NCBI GenBank assembly: GCA_017522185.1
Contig: JAFWZZ010000027.1
Span: 1-64,000, forward strand
Reading direction: 5' to 3'
DNA: 64,000 nt
From: Bacillota bacterium
GTDB lineage: Bacteria > Bacillota > Clostridia > Peptostreptococcales > Anaerovoracaceae
The notes under the pieces are model-generated. The model saw nothing but the letters and a program-made list of their open reading frames with translations. It was not told the origin of the DNA and did not search any database. Of this stretch, positions 26,651-34,836 are shown piece by piece. The stretch's first letter is position 1. Each line of letters opens with the position of its first letter. Position numbers and translations under genes: made by a program.

Positions 26651-26872
26651 ATGGTTGTTGACGTTAAAGAAATTAAGGAATATTTCGAAGAAACTGGAAT
26701 TAAACAGAAGCCCATTGCTGAAAAAACCGGAATTGGTGAAAGCAAACTGAGCCTAGTGCTTGCAGGGAAGAGAAAATTAGAAGCTGGAGAGTATGCCAGT
26801 CTTTGTGTGGCGTTAGGTGTTCCTATGAATAGATTCGTAAAACCACAGCTACCGGAGCATAGAGGGAAGTAG
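26651..26872 (+). CDS. Cro-like HTH protein
   Basis: 73 residues, one XRE-type helix-turn-helix (IKQKPIAEKTGIGESKLSLVLAGKRKLEAGEY). TGGAGGTGAG precedes the ATG. Divergent from the CI-like gene, so a Cro or antirepressor role is expected. Confidence 0.85.
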   Translation: MVVDVKEIKEYFEETGIKQKPIAEKTGIGESKLSLVLAGKRKLEAGEYASLCVALGVPMNRFVKPQLPEHRGK

Positions 26873-26914
26873 TACATATGAAAAAGCAGCCACATGATAT
26901 GCGGCTGCGAAATA

Positions 26915-27391
26915 CTAGATGTATTTATCTAAGAGAGAATGCAGGTGTTTTAGATTGTTTTCAGTGTACAGCATTCCAGAGTAGTGAGGACGGCCTTCGT
27001 AGCCTTCCCAAAAGTCTGAAGCAGAATCAAAGGCGTCGAACATTGTCTGCGCATACTTTTGCATACGAGCCTGTTGACCTTTTTCGGTCTTCAGAGCTTG
27101 AGCCTTTTCGAGATTCTTTTGGTAAGAACGCTCGATGAAAGCACCGACTGAATCTTCGAGTCCGTCGATAATGCGCTGGTATTCGGTAGATGGTTTCCCA
27201 CCACTAAAAATCTTATAGTCATCGTACTTAGACAGATACAGCAGTGTATCCAAAATTAAGTGCAGACGACCAAAGAATATCTCAGGATTAACAGTTTCGT
27301 TGACAAGTGCGGAAGACTCGGTCGCGATATCCAGGGAACGTTGGATTTGACCAATCTCTGCTTTTGTAAGTTTTTTCTTAAAAAAGAGCAT
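26915..27391 (-). CDS. Conserved phage hypothetical protein
   Basis: About 158 residues from ATG 27391 (AAAGGAT upstream); an in-frame ATG at 27418 has no ribosome site. Basic N-terminus FFKKKLTKAEIGQIQRSLDIA, then mostly alpha-helical and polar, with SDFWEGYEGRPHYSGMLY before the C-terminus. Proteins of this type are found near repressors in Firmicutes prophages; function unknown. It is opposed to the Cro-like gene and separated by 42 bp. Confidence 0.7.
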   Translation of the reverse strand: MLFFKKKLTKAEIGQIQRSLDIATESSALVNETVNPEIFFGRLHLILDTLLYLSKYDDYKIFSGGKPSTEYQRIIDGLEDSVGAFIERSYQKNLEKAQALKTEKGQQARMQKYAQTMFDAFDSASDFWEGYEGRPHYSGMLYTENNLKHLHSLLDKYI

Positions 27392-27490
27392 AAAAACACC
27401 ATCCTTTGCTGTGAGCATAAAGCTATATGCATATTAGACGATGGAAAATGGGAAAAGGGGACAAGTAAAGTCAAAAAAGAGGTGAGTTAG

Positions 27491-27640
27491 ATGAAAGCGA
27501 GAGGAACAGATTCTGCAAAAGTGATTATGGTTATTGAAACCAAAGCATTAAGCGGAGAAGGGACAGAAAAAGACCCAGCACGCGTTGTAACGCAGTACTG
27601 GGACTTAGAAGGTAATTTGTTGGCAGAAAAGAAAGATTAA
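27491..27640 (+). CDS. Small phage protein, 49 aa
   Basis: MKARGTDSAKVIMVIETKA, then a DPARVVTQYWDLEGNLLAEKKD tail. AGAGGTGAG lies 5 nt before the ATG. The composition and the QYWDxxGNLLAE ending resemble small conserved phage proteins of unknown role. Its stop overlaps the stop of the converging DUF4145 gene by 4 bases. Confidence 0.65.
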   Translation: MKARGTDSAKVIMVIETKALSGEGTEKDPARVVTQYWDLEGNLLAEKKD

Positions 27641-28308
27641 GGCTGGCGTTGTTCTTGCTTTTGGCTGTTAATTGCAAGCACATCACTATAAAGTTGTTCT
27701 TCTTCGTGCCTGTTGATATACCACTGCTGCATAAGAAGTTCAATCACTCGGATCAACTTCTCGGCATCGCTAGGGTCTATATCAACGATGAGGTTAACAT
27801 CCGCCTCGGGATGTGCACCAATATTGCCGATTTGCCTTAAAGCATCAAGGACTTTCCATTGAGAAGGAGATACTTTGGACTGCAATGCAGAAATCTCCCT
27901 GCAAAGTGTTTTATCGGTGATTCCCCAGAAATCACGAATCATCGCTTGCAAACAACGACGTGAAAGTGTGGCGGACGCCTTAGGACTAAGGGAAACGATT
28001 GCACAGGCTTCTTCGTAGTCAGAACGAATAGCCTCTGGGATGTAGTCTGGGAATTGCTGAGCGATGGAGTTAGGCTTAAACCAGGAAGATAAATGTTTTG
28101 TAGAGTTGCCTTCACCGTCAATGCGAATGGAAACTTCTCCACAGTGAGGGCATTTATAAAACTTTATATGAATACAATCCTCCGGAGGACCATCCGTGTG
28201 GCCTGAAGCATATGACCAACTTCCAAAAAAATACTGCTTAGTGGAACGAAAGGTCGAACTGTTTATTGCCATAACGCTAGAACAATAAGGACACTTAAAA
28301 CTACTCAT
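27637..28308 (-). CDS. DUF4145 protein with N-terminal zinc ribbon
   Basis: 223 residues: two zinc knuckles (CPYC and CPHC) in the first 60 residues, then the helical DUF4145 domain with LSRRCLQAMIRDFWG and LRQIGNIGAHP, which resembles the R...H motif of HEPN-like domains. DUF4145 is often attached to or near restriction and defence proteins. It has a strong ribosome site (AAGGAG) and its own consensus promoter, so it is likely expressed in the lysogen. A defence or RNA-related role is inference. Confidence 0.8.
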   Translation of the reverse strand: MSSFKCPYCSSVMAINSSTFRSTKQYFFGSWSYASGHTDGPPEDCIHIKFYKCPHCGEVSIRIDGEGNSTKHLSSWFKPNSIAQQFPDYIPEAIRSDYEEACAIVSLSPKASATLSRRCLQAMIRDFWGITDKTLCREISALQSKVSPSQWKVLDALRQIGNIGAHPEADVNLIVDIDPSDAEKLIRVIELLMQQWYINRHEEEQLYSDVLAINSQKQEQRQP

Positions 28309-28359
28309 ATTTTTTTCTCCTTTTTTTCATACTCGGCTGCGACAACAGCCTGTATTGAA

Positions 28360-28388
28360 AGTATACGGAGATTCCAACCAAAAGTCAA
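28360..28388 (-). promoter_or_regulatory. Promoter of the DUF4145 gene
   Basis: TTGACT (28383-28388), 17-bp spacer, TATACT (28360-28365) on the minus strand, ending 5 bp before the tRNA. Confidence 0.65.
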
Positions 28389-28392
28389 TTAA

Positions 28393-28472
28393 GGGCCAGT
28401 AGCTCAGAGGTGAGAGCGCGGAGCTTATACCTCCGGAATCAGTCGTAGGTTCAATTCCTACCTGGCCCACCA
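28393..28472 (+). tRNA. Prophage tRNA-Ile (anticodon UAU)
   Basis: An 80-nt cloverleaf: acceptor GGGCCAG/CTGGCCC, D-stem GCTC/GAGC, anticodon stem CGGAG/CTCCG with loop CTTATAC (anticodon TAT), T-arm GTAGG-TTCAATT-CCTAC, encoded CCA. The variable region is 9 nt (GAATCAGTC) instead of 4-5, which is odd. It would read AUA, a codon that appears more often in the phage genes than in the neighbouring host genes on inspection. Confidence 0.85.
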
Positions 28473-28474
28473 AA

Positions 28475-28556
28475 GCGGCGGGAACCCATTGGCCCATATG
28501 TAAAACCTCATTTAAGTTATAACCCATGTAATGTCTCGTAATCATACACCCCGCCG
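28475..28556. repeat. Inverted repeat after the tRNA
   Basis: GCGGCGGG (28475-28482) and CCCGCCGC (28549-28556) bracket 66 bp. No confident gene lies in 28473-28676; a minus-strand ORF starting at 28608 with AAGGAG before it reads into the tRNA antisense and is doubtful. Confidence 0.4.
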
Positions 28557-28676
28557 CAAAACCAACAGATACGCAGCAGGGAGCCGCCTTGTGATCATAG
28601 TCGATCATACCGAACTCCTTAATAATAACGAAACCGCATCTCTCTGCTGCACTATTTAGAAAGGACGGTGAACCGA

Positions 28677-28877
28677 ATGACCAAAGCAGAACTCATCAAG
28701 GATATGCAGGCGTTCTCCGGAACCGGATTCATTACGCGGATAACCCTGGCCAGATACTTCGGCAAGAAGGATCCGCATTACGTGGACAAATACCTGGACG
28801 GCGTGGAACGCGTAGGGAAGAACTACTTTATACCAGACGTTGCAGCATCGATTGTAGCGATGAAGACAGTGAGATAG
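28677..28877 (+). CDS. Small DNA-binding (excisionase-like) protein
   Basis: 66 residues: MTKAELIKDMQAF, then FITRITLARYFGKKDPHYVDKYLDG, a winged-helix/MerR-like recognition pattern, and GKNYFIPDVAASIV. Fits phage excisionase or early regulator. GTG 28668 is possible but too close to AAAGGA; ATG 28677 is preferred. First gene of the rightward early block. Confidence 0.65.
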   Translation: MTKAELIKDMQAFSGTGFITRITLARYFGKKDPHYVDKYLDGVERVGKNYFIPDVAASIVAMKTVR

Positions 28878-28886
28878 GAGAAAAAC

Positions 28887-29297
28887 ATGAATATTCCAGA
28901 CAGATACATAGACTATGCGCTAAATAAAATCTGGGACGCAGCTAAAGAACGTGACCAGGGCAAACGAAAGAAGTACAACGGCTACAAGGACAAGCCAAAC
29001 CGCACCTGCTTTTACAGAGAAACTGGGGGGGCAGAACGGCACGAAGTCTTCTACGGTACCGCCGAAAGAGAAATCAGTATCATGTACGGCTTCCAGGTAG
29101 ACCTGGCACCGGAGCTGCACTGGGAAATCCATCACGAAACAGAGTGGGGCCGCAAAGAAGATATGCTGTGGAGACAGGCATACCAGACAGTATACATGGA
29201 TTGCCTGGAGGCGGACGGTCTGAGCAGAGAGGAAGCGCTGGCGGCATGGATGATCTTAATGAGCCGCAACTATCTGGAGGATGTGGTACCGGAATGA
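28887..29297 (+). CDS. Phage hypothetical protein, 136 aa
   Basis: Soluble, rich in Trp, Tyr and Glu (LHWEIHHETEWGRKEDMLW). GTGAGATAGGAG before the ATG. Overlaps the next gene by ATGA. No recognised domain; position in the early operon suggests a replication or takeover function. Confidence 0.7.
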   Translation: MNIPDRYIDYALNKIWDAAKERDQGKRKKYNGYKDKPNRTCFYRETGGAERHEVFYGTAEREISIMYGFQVDLAPELHWEIHHETEWGRKEDMLWRQAYQTVYMDCLEADGLSREEALAAWMILMSRNYLEDVVPE

Positions 29298-29617
29298 TTT
29301 GCCCAGCCTGCGGAAATACGCAGTACAAAGAATCACGGCAATGCCCGAAGTTTGAGGGAACGCCAATCTGCATCAGCTGCTGTTACCGGTGTGCTTACTA
29401 TAACCCGGAAGTCGGTGCGCTGAAATGTAGATACTACATATACCATCCAAAGATTGATTATGACGGAGAGAATGAAAAAATCGACCGGCAGATCAGACAC
29501 AAGATGCAGCAGATAGAACACTTCTATGGAAAATCAATGCCGCGAGTAGCAGAAAAAATAGAACTCGAAGTCATCAACCTGATGGCGAAAAAGAAAGAAT
29601 TGGAGAAATTGATATGA
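29294..29617 (+). CDS. Phage zinc-binding protein, 107 aa
   Basis: Eight cysteines in the first 50 residues (CPAC, CP, CISCCYRCAYY, CRYY) suggest zinc binding, followed by a helical, charged tail. The ATG overlaps the preceding stop (ATGA). Unknown function. Confidence 0.7.
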   Translation: MICPACGNTQYKESRQCPKFEGTPICISCCYRCAYYNPEVGALKCRYYIYHPKIDYDGENEKIDRQIRHKMQQIEHFYGKSMPRVAEKIELEVINLMAKKKELEKLI

Positions 29618-29784
29618 AGAAGTTTGAACCATGGCTAAAAAAGAAAGCCGCAAAGAGTAATATCGCGCTAGGTGCATACCTGGTATGCATGGGTGCTACC
29701 GCCATTGGATACGCAACAGCTGTAGTGGCGCCGCTGGCAATCTTCTGGATTCTCGGCTATGCGATAGGAGGTCAAGGATGCTAA
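29614..29784 (+). CDS. Small membrane protein, 56 aa
   Basis: A basic N-terminus (KKFEPWLKKKAAK) followed by one or two hydrophobic segments ALGAYLVCMGATAIGYATAVVAPLAIFWILGYAI. ATG overlaps the preceding stop by 4 bases. Unknown role. Confidence 0.55.
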   Translation: MKKFEPWLKKKAAKSNIALGAYLVCMGATAIGYATAVVAPLAIFWILGYAIGGQGC

Positions 29785-29891
29785 AGAGAATATTAAGATA
29801 CATATTCATCTGTCCCAGATGTCCATTATCTGTCGGCAGACATACCCGCGGTCGATGGCCATGCGGGAACAGAATTTGTTACAAAAAATAA
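29778..29891 (+). CDS. Small cysteine-rich protein, 37 aa
   Basis: MLKRILRYIFICPRCPLSVG, then WPCGNRICYKK: four or five Cys and high Arg/Lys. GATAGGAGG is close upstream and the ATG overlaps the preceding gene's stop. Real but uncharacterised at best. Confidence 0.45.
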   Translation: MLKRILRYIFICPRCPLSVGRHTRGRWPCGNRICYKK

Positions 29892-29897
29892 AAAAGA

Positions 29898-29950
29898 GTT
29901 ACCGAAGACGGTAACCCCAAGGATTTAAGATAGGCGCTGCAACGCCTATC
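29898..29950 (+). other. Twin hairpins before the PcfK-like gene
   Basis: GTTACCG-AAGA-CGGTAAC (29898-29915) and GATAGGCG-CTGCAA-CGCCTATC (29929-29950) stand in tandem without T-runs. They may be mRNA processing or stabilising elements between two operon segments. Confidence 0.45.
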
Positions 29951-29980
29951 TCCATTATACAGAAAAAGGAGAGAAATGCA

Positions 29981-30312
29981 ATGAGTAAAACTGACGATGC
30001 AATCGCAAAGCTACGGCTGAATGCGAGAAGAACGAGCACCTCATTCCTTTCGAGGAATACCTGACATCAATCTGCACGACAGATGCGGTGGCAGAGAAAA
30101 TCCTGGCAGAAGATAAAAAGCTGAAAGGCTGCTTTGACCACATGAAAAACATCGCACAAAAGCGCCAGGTAAATAAGTGTGCATATATCCCGCCGGCAGA
30201 GGGTTTTGAAATCATCGAAACCTATTACGGAATCACGAATGAAGACAAGGAAAAGCCGGTACCAAAACCTGCAGACAACGTCATAGACATATTGGACTAC
30301 ATGAATCTGTAG
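29981..30312 (+). pseudogene. PcfK-like gene with a frameshift near its start
   Basis: AAGGAG lies before the ATG at 29981, which opens as MSKTDDAIAK; the family-like continuation ATAECEKNEHLIPFEEYLTSICTTDAVAEKIL...GCFDHMKNIAQKRQVNKCAYIPPAEGFEIIETYYGI is in the -1 frame from about 30010. One A seems missing from the AAA at 30007-30009. The downstream frame could only start at a GTG (30088) without a ribosome site. Either a true mutation or a base error. PcfK-like proteins accompany PcfJ in phages and plasmids. Confidence 0.75.
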
Positions 30313-30322
30313 GAGGTGCGCT

Positions 30323-31771
30323 ATGGTAAACACTCCATATGATTTGAAACGTCCGAAAGAACTGGAAGAATACATACTGCAGGTAGCGGCGGACAAGTCC
30401 TATCTGATTTTTGATAAAAAAGCCCTCACAATTATCTGTACAAGATGCGGAGCAAAGCGGGTATGGGACCAGGTGTACGACAGCCAGCTGAAACACAATA
30501 TGGAACATTACTGTGTGGATTGTGGAGAAACCGTAACCTGTAAGGAAAAAAGATACGGCAGAAAAAAACTGACAGAACGTGGCCGCGTGTTATGGATGGT
30601 CGCGGAAGAAGAAAAGACATATGCGCAGCTGGATCTTTACGAAATCGATTATACAGGAGATGAACCGAAGGTGTGGTTTGTGTCGGACAAACAGTATCTG
30701 TTTACAAAGGCAGAGCAAAAGCGCTTTGATTATGTCGCTATATACGGTGGAGGACAATACTGGGCCGAAGTGAAAAGCATCACACTCCCACGTGCGACTG
30801 GCAGTATGTTTTCATCCTATTGGGATAAGACCATCCTATACATGCCGTCGCTGAAACAAATCGGTACGGACTTGAAATATGCAGACACAACAGGGTGGAC
30901 GGATGCGTACAGCATAATAGAGTATTTTGCAAATTTCACAAAATACCAAAGCATAGAGCTTTTGGAAAAGGCTGGGTTCCGTAATATTGTGGAAGAAAAA
31001 TGCGCCGGCCGAGGTTGCAGACATATCAACTGGCGCGGAAAGTCGTTGGAAAAGATATTGAAAATGTCGAAAGGCCAGATAAAAGAGTTCCGGCCACATG
31101 AGTGCATGGAAACATTGGAACGGTATCACGAAGCACGCAGATATGGAATCAATGTAAAGTTTTCACAAACAGGCTATTTGTCATGGCGGTGGCAAGAATA
31201 CTTGCAAACGGTATGCATGTATATGACTGCGGAAAAGGCTTTTGAATATTTGGACAAGCAAAAGGTAGGCACGCTGGGTATTTACGCCGACTATTTAAAA
31301 GAGTGCCGTCAGCTTGGATGGGACATGAAAAACAGACGAATTCTTAGGCCGAAAGACTTGGCTGAAGCGCATTTCATTAGCTCGCAGCAGGTAGAAGACA
31401 ACAAAAATGAGTTGATTCAGAAAAACTTTGTAGCAGGGCTGACTGAGATTTATGACAAAGGCGAATTTCATCTGAATGGTCTGATGATAAGGCCTGCAGA
31501 AAACGTATGGGAATTGGACAAAGAAAGCGAAAAACTGAGGCATTGCGTCAGAACATACAAGGAAAAAGTGGCGAAGGGAAAATGTGCAATCCTGTTTGTA
31601 AGAATGGAGGCCGATCCGGACACGCCATATTACACGCTGGAACTATCACCAGAAGGTAAAATTGTACAATGCAGAGGATTACTGAACTGTGCAATGACAG
31701 ACGAGGTAAAAGAATTTGTTGATACCTGGCTGAAGAAAATCGTACAGCAGAAACAGAAAGGAGCAGCATAA
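30323..31771 (+). CDS. PcfJ domain protein
   Basis: 482 residues. A zinc-ribbon region (CTRCGAKRVW...CVDCGETVTC) near residue 35-75 is followed by the PcfJ-like body ending in KLRHCVRTYKEKVAKGKCAILFVR and TPYYTLELSPEGKIVQCRG. PcfJ was named on plasmid pCF10; relatives with zinc ribbons are frequent in Firmicutes phages beside PcfK, role unknown, likely DNA metabolism. GTAGGAGG precedes the ATG. Confidence 0.85.
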   Translation: MVNTPYDLKRPKELEEYILQVAADKSYLIFDKKALTIICTRCGAKRVWDQVYDSQLKHNMEHYCVDCGETVTCKEKRYGRKKLTERGRVLWMVAEEEKTYAQLDLYEIDYTGDEPKVWFVSDKQYLFTKAEQKRFDYVAIYGGGQYWAEVKSITLPRATGSMFSSYWDKTILYMPSLKQIGTDLKYADTTGWTDAYSIIEYFANFTKYQSIELLEKAGFRNIVEEKCAGRGCRHINWRGKSLEKILKMSKGQIKEFRPHECMETLERYHEARRYGINVKFSQTGYLSWRWQEYLQTVCMYMTAEKAFEYLDKQKVGTLGIYADYLKECRQLGWDMKNRRILRPKDLAEAHFISSQQVEDNKNELIQKNFVAGLTEIYDKGEFHLNGLMIRPAENVWELDKESEKLRHCVRTYKEKVAKGKCAILFVRMEADPDTPYYTLELSPEGKIVQCRGLLNCAMTDEVKEFVDTWLKKIVQQKQKGAA

Positions 31772-32766
31772 TGCAGAGCATTATCGATGTGGAATATAGA
31801 GAAGTAACGGCGCTGGAAGAAATGAGCACCGAAGAATTAGCTACAGAGGCCAACAGCCTCTGGGAACAGAGCGAAATGGTAGCGGCGATCAGTCTAAACC
31901 TATTAGCGAAGGCGGGAGAACGCCTGCAGATTATAAAAGGCAGACTGCCGCATGGACAGTGGGAAGACTGGTGTGCAGACAATCTGAAATTCTCTAAGTC
32001 AAAAGCAGAAAAAGTGATGCTTTTTGCATCAAAAGTAAGAGACAAAACGAGCGTTTTTGCAAAAACGGAAACGTTTACGGATATTGGAATTTCAAAGGTT
32101 TACGCACTTTTGTCTACATCGGAAGACGTAGCAAAAACCATGATTGAAAACCCAGAATCAAGGGATATGTCGGTACGTGAATTCAAAGATGAAATCAAGC
32201 GACTCAAAGAGGCGGCGGAGATCCACCAGCAGAAGGAAGTGGAAGATGCCGGCCGTATCGAAGAGCTGGATACCCAGTTGCAGGCGGCAATGGAACACGC
32301 CGCGGAACTGGAGGCTTTGTTAAAGGAAGCTTCTGAAAAACCGGACAACGAAGAAGAACTGGCCAAGATTAAGGCAAAACTGCAGAAAGCAGAGGAAAAA
32401 CTGGCCAAGGAGAAAGAAGCCCGTAAGAAGGACAAAGAAAAGGCCGAAGAATCCCTTGCATCCGTATCTGCAGAGGCTGAAGAACGTGCCCGCGAGAAAG
32501 TCGAAGCACAGAACCAAAATAAAATGGAAATGCTGCAGCTGCAGTATGAGGATGCCATGAAGGAAGTAGACAAGCTGTCGAAGAAACTGGCCAACAACCA
32601 GCAGGAAGACATGGCAGTATTCAAAGTAAACGCAAGCCGCCTCCAGGAAGACTTCAACGCATGTATGGCGTCTATCGAAAAGGTAGCTGCCGAAGATCCG
32701 GAACAGGCCGGCAAGATGAAGGGTGCCCTGGGTCAGGTAATGAATGTGATGATGGGGAGGGTGTAG
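31771..32766 (+). CDS. DUF3102-like coiled-coil phage protein
   Basis: 331 residues. N-terminal part with LLAKAGERLQIIKGRLPHGQWEDWCADNLKFSKSKAEKVM matches DUF3102; residues 125-290 are a long, very charged coiled coil (EELAKIKAKLQKAEEKLAKEKEARKKD). ATG overlaps the TAA of pcfJ by one base. Possibly a DNA-organising or replication scaffold; unproven. Confidence 0.8.
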   Translation: MQSIIDVEYREVTALEEMSTEELATEANSLWEQSEMVAAISLNLLAKAGERLQIIKGRLPHGQWEDWCADNLKFSKSKAEKVMLFASKVRDKTSVFAKTETFTDIGISKVYALLSTSEDVAKTMIENPESRDMSVREFKDEIKRLKEAAEIHQQKEVEDAGRIEELDTQLQAAMEHAAELEALLKEASEKPDNEEELAKIKAKLQKAEEKLAKEKEARKKDKEKAEESLASVSAEAEERAREKVEAQNQNKMEMLQLQYEDAMKEVDKLSKKLANNQQEDMAVFKVNASRLQEDFNACMASIEKVAAEDPEQAGKMKGALGQVMNVMMGRV

Positions 32767-32768
32767 AG

Positions 32769-33170
32769 ATGATGAAACTGAGAAAGATGTACAGACAGTT
32801 ATCAAGAGGAAAGAAACTCATTGTCTTACTGATGGTTTTGACGGCAATGGAAACCATCCTCGTGGTTACCACACAGGATGTAAGTGTCTCTAAATACGTC
32901 TGCATGTGCATTATCGCCTTTGGCTACCTGATGATTGCATACAGCGGGGAGCGCCTCAAAGACGCATATAGAAGAACAACCCAGATCCAAAGAACCACCA
33001 TCATCATGAAGGACACCTACATAGATATGCTTGAGAATCTAAATGGCCTGACCGAGGCCCAGGAAAAGATTGAGGCTTTACCAAAGGTCGCATCCGCCAC
33101 CGGACAAATCTACGTGGATTTCGATGAGGTAATGAAGATCCTGGAAGGAGGCGACATCGTTGAACGATAA
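32769..33170 (+). CDS. Phage membrane protein, 133 aa
   Basis: Two hydrophobic helices (LIVLLMVLTAMETILVV and YVCMCIIAFGYLMIAY) in the first 65 residues and a soluble C-terminal half. GGGGAGGG is 8 nt before the ATG. Unknown function. Confidence 0.65.
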   Translation: MMKLRKMYRQLSRGKKLIVLLMVLTAMETILVVTTQDVSVSKYVCMCIIAFGYLMIAYSGERLKDAYRRTTQIQRTTIIMKDTYIDMLENLNGLTEAQEKIEALPKVASATGQIYVDFDEVMKILEGGDIVER

Positions 33171-33447
33171 GCAACAGAACATCCAGGAACTGGAACGGCG
33201 TCTTGCTGCAGCCGAAATTCCACGCATCATATCGCAAATTTTCGACGGATATAAAATCGCTTACATTAACGATAAAGGAGAAGAAATTGGAGATGTGGTA
33301 GAACACCAATTCAGTTACGGCCTTGAAGCTATGGGCTTTGACTTAACAACCGATGTAGAAGGCTGGTTGTCAGTAGATGAAGCATTCAATTTATTTGTAA
33401 GAGCACACGAAGCAGAAACAAGGCTGGCAGAGATGGAGGGAAAGTAA
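33160..33447 (+). CDS. Phage hypothetical protein, 95 aa, TTG start
   Basis: Starts at TTG 33160 with GGAGG 8 nt upstream and overlaps the preceding gene. Acidic, with coiled N-terminus (QELERRLAAAEI) and C-terminal AHEAETRLAEMEGK. No domain recognised. Confidence 0.65.
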   Translation: MNDKQQNIQELERRLAAAEIPRIISQIFDGYKIAYINDKGEEIGDVVEHQFSYGLEAMGFDLTTDVEGWLSVDEAFNLFVRAHEAETRLAEMEGK

Positions 33448-34119
33448 ATGAGTATGACGGAATGGGCTGAAAATGAAATTAAGCATGCCTGCGAAAGAGA
33501 AAGAAGAGCAAGTGGCACTCCAGAAAGCGAATGGGACTATGGTTGTGCTTGTTATGAAAGTGCATTAAAAGCTTTTAAAAGTCTTATGGAAGACGGTCAT
33601 AGTGGAATGTCTATTGGGTTCACAAAGAACATTTTGGTTCGTTTAATCGACGGCAAACCACTTACTCCTATCGAAGATATTGAGGAGATCTGGAACGAGT
33701 GCCATGGACTTCGTGATGATGTCAAATCTACATACCAGTGCAAAAGAATGTCCTCACTATTCAAAGATGTATACGAAGATGGATCTGTAAAATACAGAGA
33801 TAACGGTAGAGTTGTTTGCATTGATGTTGGTAGTGGAGCTGCATGTTCAAGTGGTTTTATCAGAAACGTAATAGATGAAATGTATCCAATCACAATGCCA
33901 TATATGCCAGCTACTGCTCCTTACAAAGTTTATATGGAAGACTCTTTGTATGACGAGAATAATGGAGACTTTGACACTATGGGACTTTTATATTTGATAA
34001 ACCCAGACGGAGAAAGAGTCGAACTCAACAAATTCTACAAAGAAGCTGCTCATGGCTTAGTTGAAATTAGCAAAGAAGAATATGAACGCAGGAAGGCGGT
34101 GATGAATAATGGGATGTAA
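33448..34119 (+). CDS. Conserved phage hypothetical protein, 223 aa
   Basis: Begins MSMTEWAENEIKHAC; contains CACYESALKAFKSLMEDGHSGMSI and LVRLIDGKPLTPIED, motifs shared by many Firmicutes phage proteins of unknown role. AT-rich compared with the genes on either side, suggesting that 33448-34681 was exchanged as a block. Confidence 0.75.
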   Translation: MSMTEWAENEIKHACERERRASGTPESEWDYGCACYESALKAFKSLMEDGHSGMSIGFTKNILVRLIDGKPLTPIEDIEEIWNECHGLRDDVKSTYQCKRMSSLFKDVYEDGSVKYRDNGRVVCIDVGSGAACSSGFIRNVIDEMYPITMPYMPATAPYKVYMEDSLYDENNGDFDTMGLLYLINPDGERVELNKFYKEAAHGLVEISKEEYERRKAVMNNGM

Positions 34120-34309
34120 TTACTGTAATGTGCCTATTTATATCAAAACCATGCAATACGCAAAGCCTTTACTTGCACCAGCAACAGAGGCTGAAGCACT
34201 ACGTCAAAAGCTTCAAGATATGACTGGGGAAGTTTATGTGTCGGCTTCTAAAAGATATTGCCCGTTCTGTGGAAGGGCTGTGAAAAGCGGTGAGCGTGAT
34301 GCCAAATAG
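34109..34309 (+). CDS. Small zinc-ribbon phage protein, 66 aa
   Basis: CNYC at the N-terminus and YCPFCGRAV near the C-terminus form a split zinc ribbon. Overlaps the preceding gene by 11 bases. Confidence 0.65.
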   Translation: MGCNYCNVPIYIKTMQYAKPLLAPATEAEALRQKLQDMTGEVYVSASKRYCPFCGRAVKSGERDAK

Positions 34310-34493
34310 AAAAATAAAGTTCGGAATAAAGACTGAAAAAATGTGGGAAGGCTGGTGGAGTTTCGGTATCTGTTTGAGCCACAGTGACGATGAAACATAT
34401 ATTCTCATCAACCTTTTCAAATGGTCTGTATCAATCGGCAAACTATACGATGATACTGAGTTTGAATTTGATGCTGACGAATGGATTATATGA
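34299..34493 (+). CDS. Small phage protein, 64 aa
   Basis: Starts at ATG 34299 or GTG 34290, overlapping the zinc-ribbon gene. Aromatic-rich (MWEGWWSFGICLSHSDDETYILINLFKW). No membrane helix; unknown. Confidence 0.55.
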   Translation: MPNRKIKFGIKTEKMWEGWWSFGICLSHSDDETYILINLFKWSVSIGKLYDDTEFEFDADEWII

Positions 34494-34504
34494 GGTGAAG
34501 AAAG

Positions 34505-34681
34505 ATGTTTAATAAAAATAGACTTGAAATTGCGATACTTGTGAAAAATTCGTTTTCATTAGCATGCTTTACAGGACTTGCGATGTTTTTCGGCAAATGG
34601 TGGATAGTGTTGTTTGCACTTTTATTTTGGACAACCCTTAAAGAACAGGATGAGGTGAGGAAAGATGGCAAAGAAAACTAA
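34505..34681 (+). CDS. Small membrane protein, 58 aa
   Basis: GAGGTGAAG before the ATG. One or two hydrophobic segments (SLACFTGLAMFFGKWWIVLFALLFW) then a charged tail. AT-rich; overlaps the next gene. Confidence 0.55.
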   Translation: MFNKNRLEIAILVKNSFSLACFTGLAMFFGKWWIVLFALLFWTTLKEQDEVRKDGKEN

Positions 34682-34835
34682 CCCAGCGGAACGCGTACTT
34701 GAACGCAAATGCGACGTGGCCATGGCAGAGAAGAAAGGATACTTACCCTGCCAGCAGCAGTGCAAAACCTGCCACGCCTGTATTGAAACAACCAGCACAG
34801 AGAGAAGACATTTCTCTCCAATGCGCAGTAATTAG
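34665..34835 (+). CDS. Small cysteine-rich phage protein, 56 aa
   Basis: ATG 34665 with GAGGTGAGG just upstream. Five cysteines, with CQQQCKTCHAC as a probable metal site. Unknown. Confidence 0.55.
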   Translation: MAKKTNPAERVLERKCDVAMAEKKGYLPCQQQCKTCHACIETTSTERRHFSPMRSN

Positions 34836-34836
34836 T

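Noticed and set aside
28327..28608. 93-codon minus-strand frame over tRNA-Ile
   Set aside because: AAGGAG precedes its ATG, but the second half (GIEPTTDSGG...) is the familiar antisense translation of a tRNA. A shorter peptide cannot be excluded.
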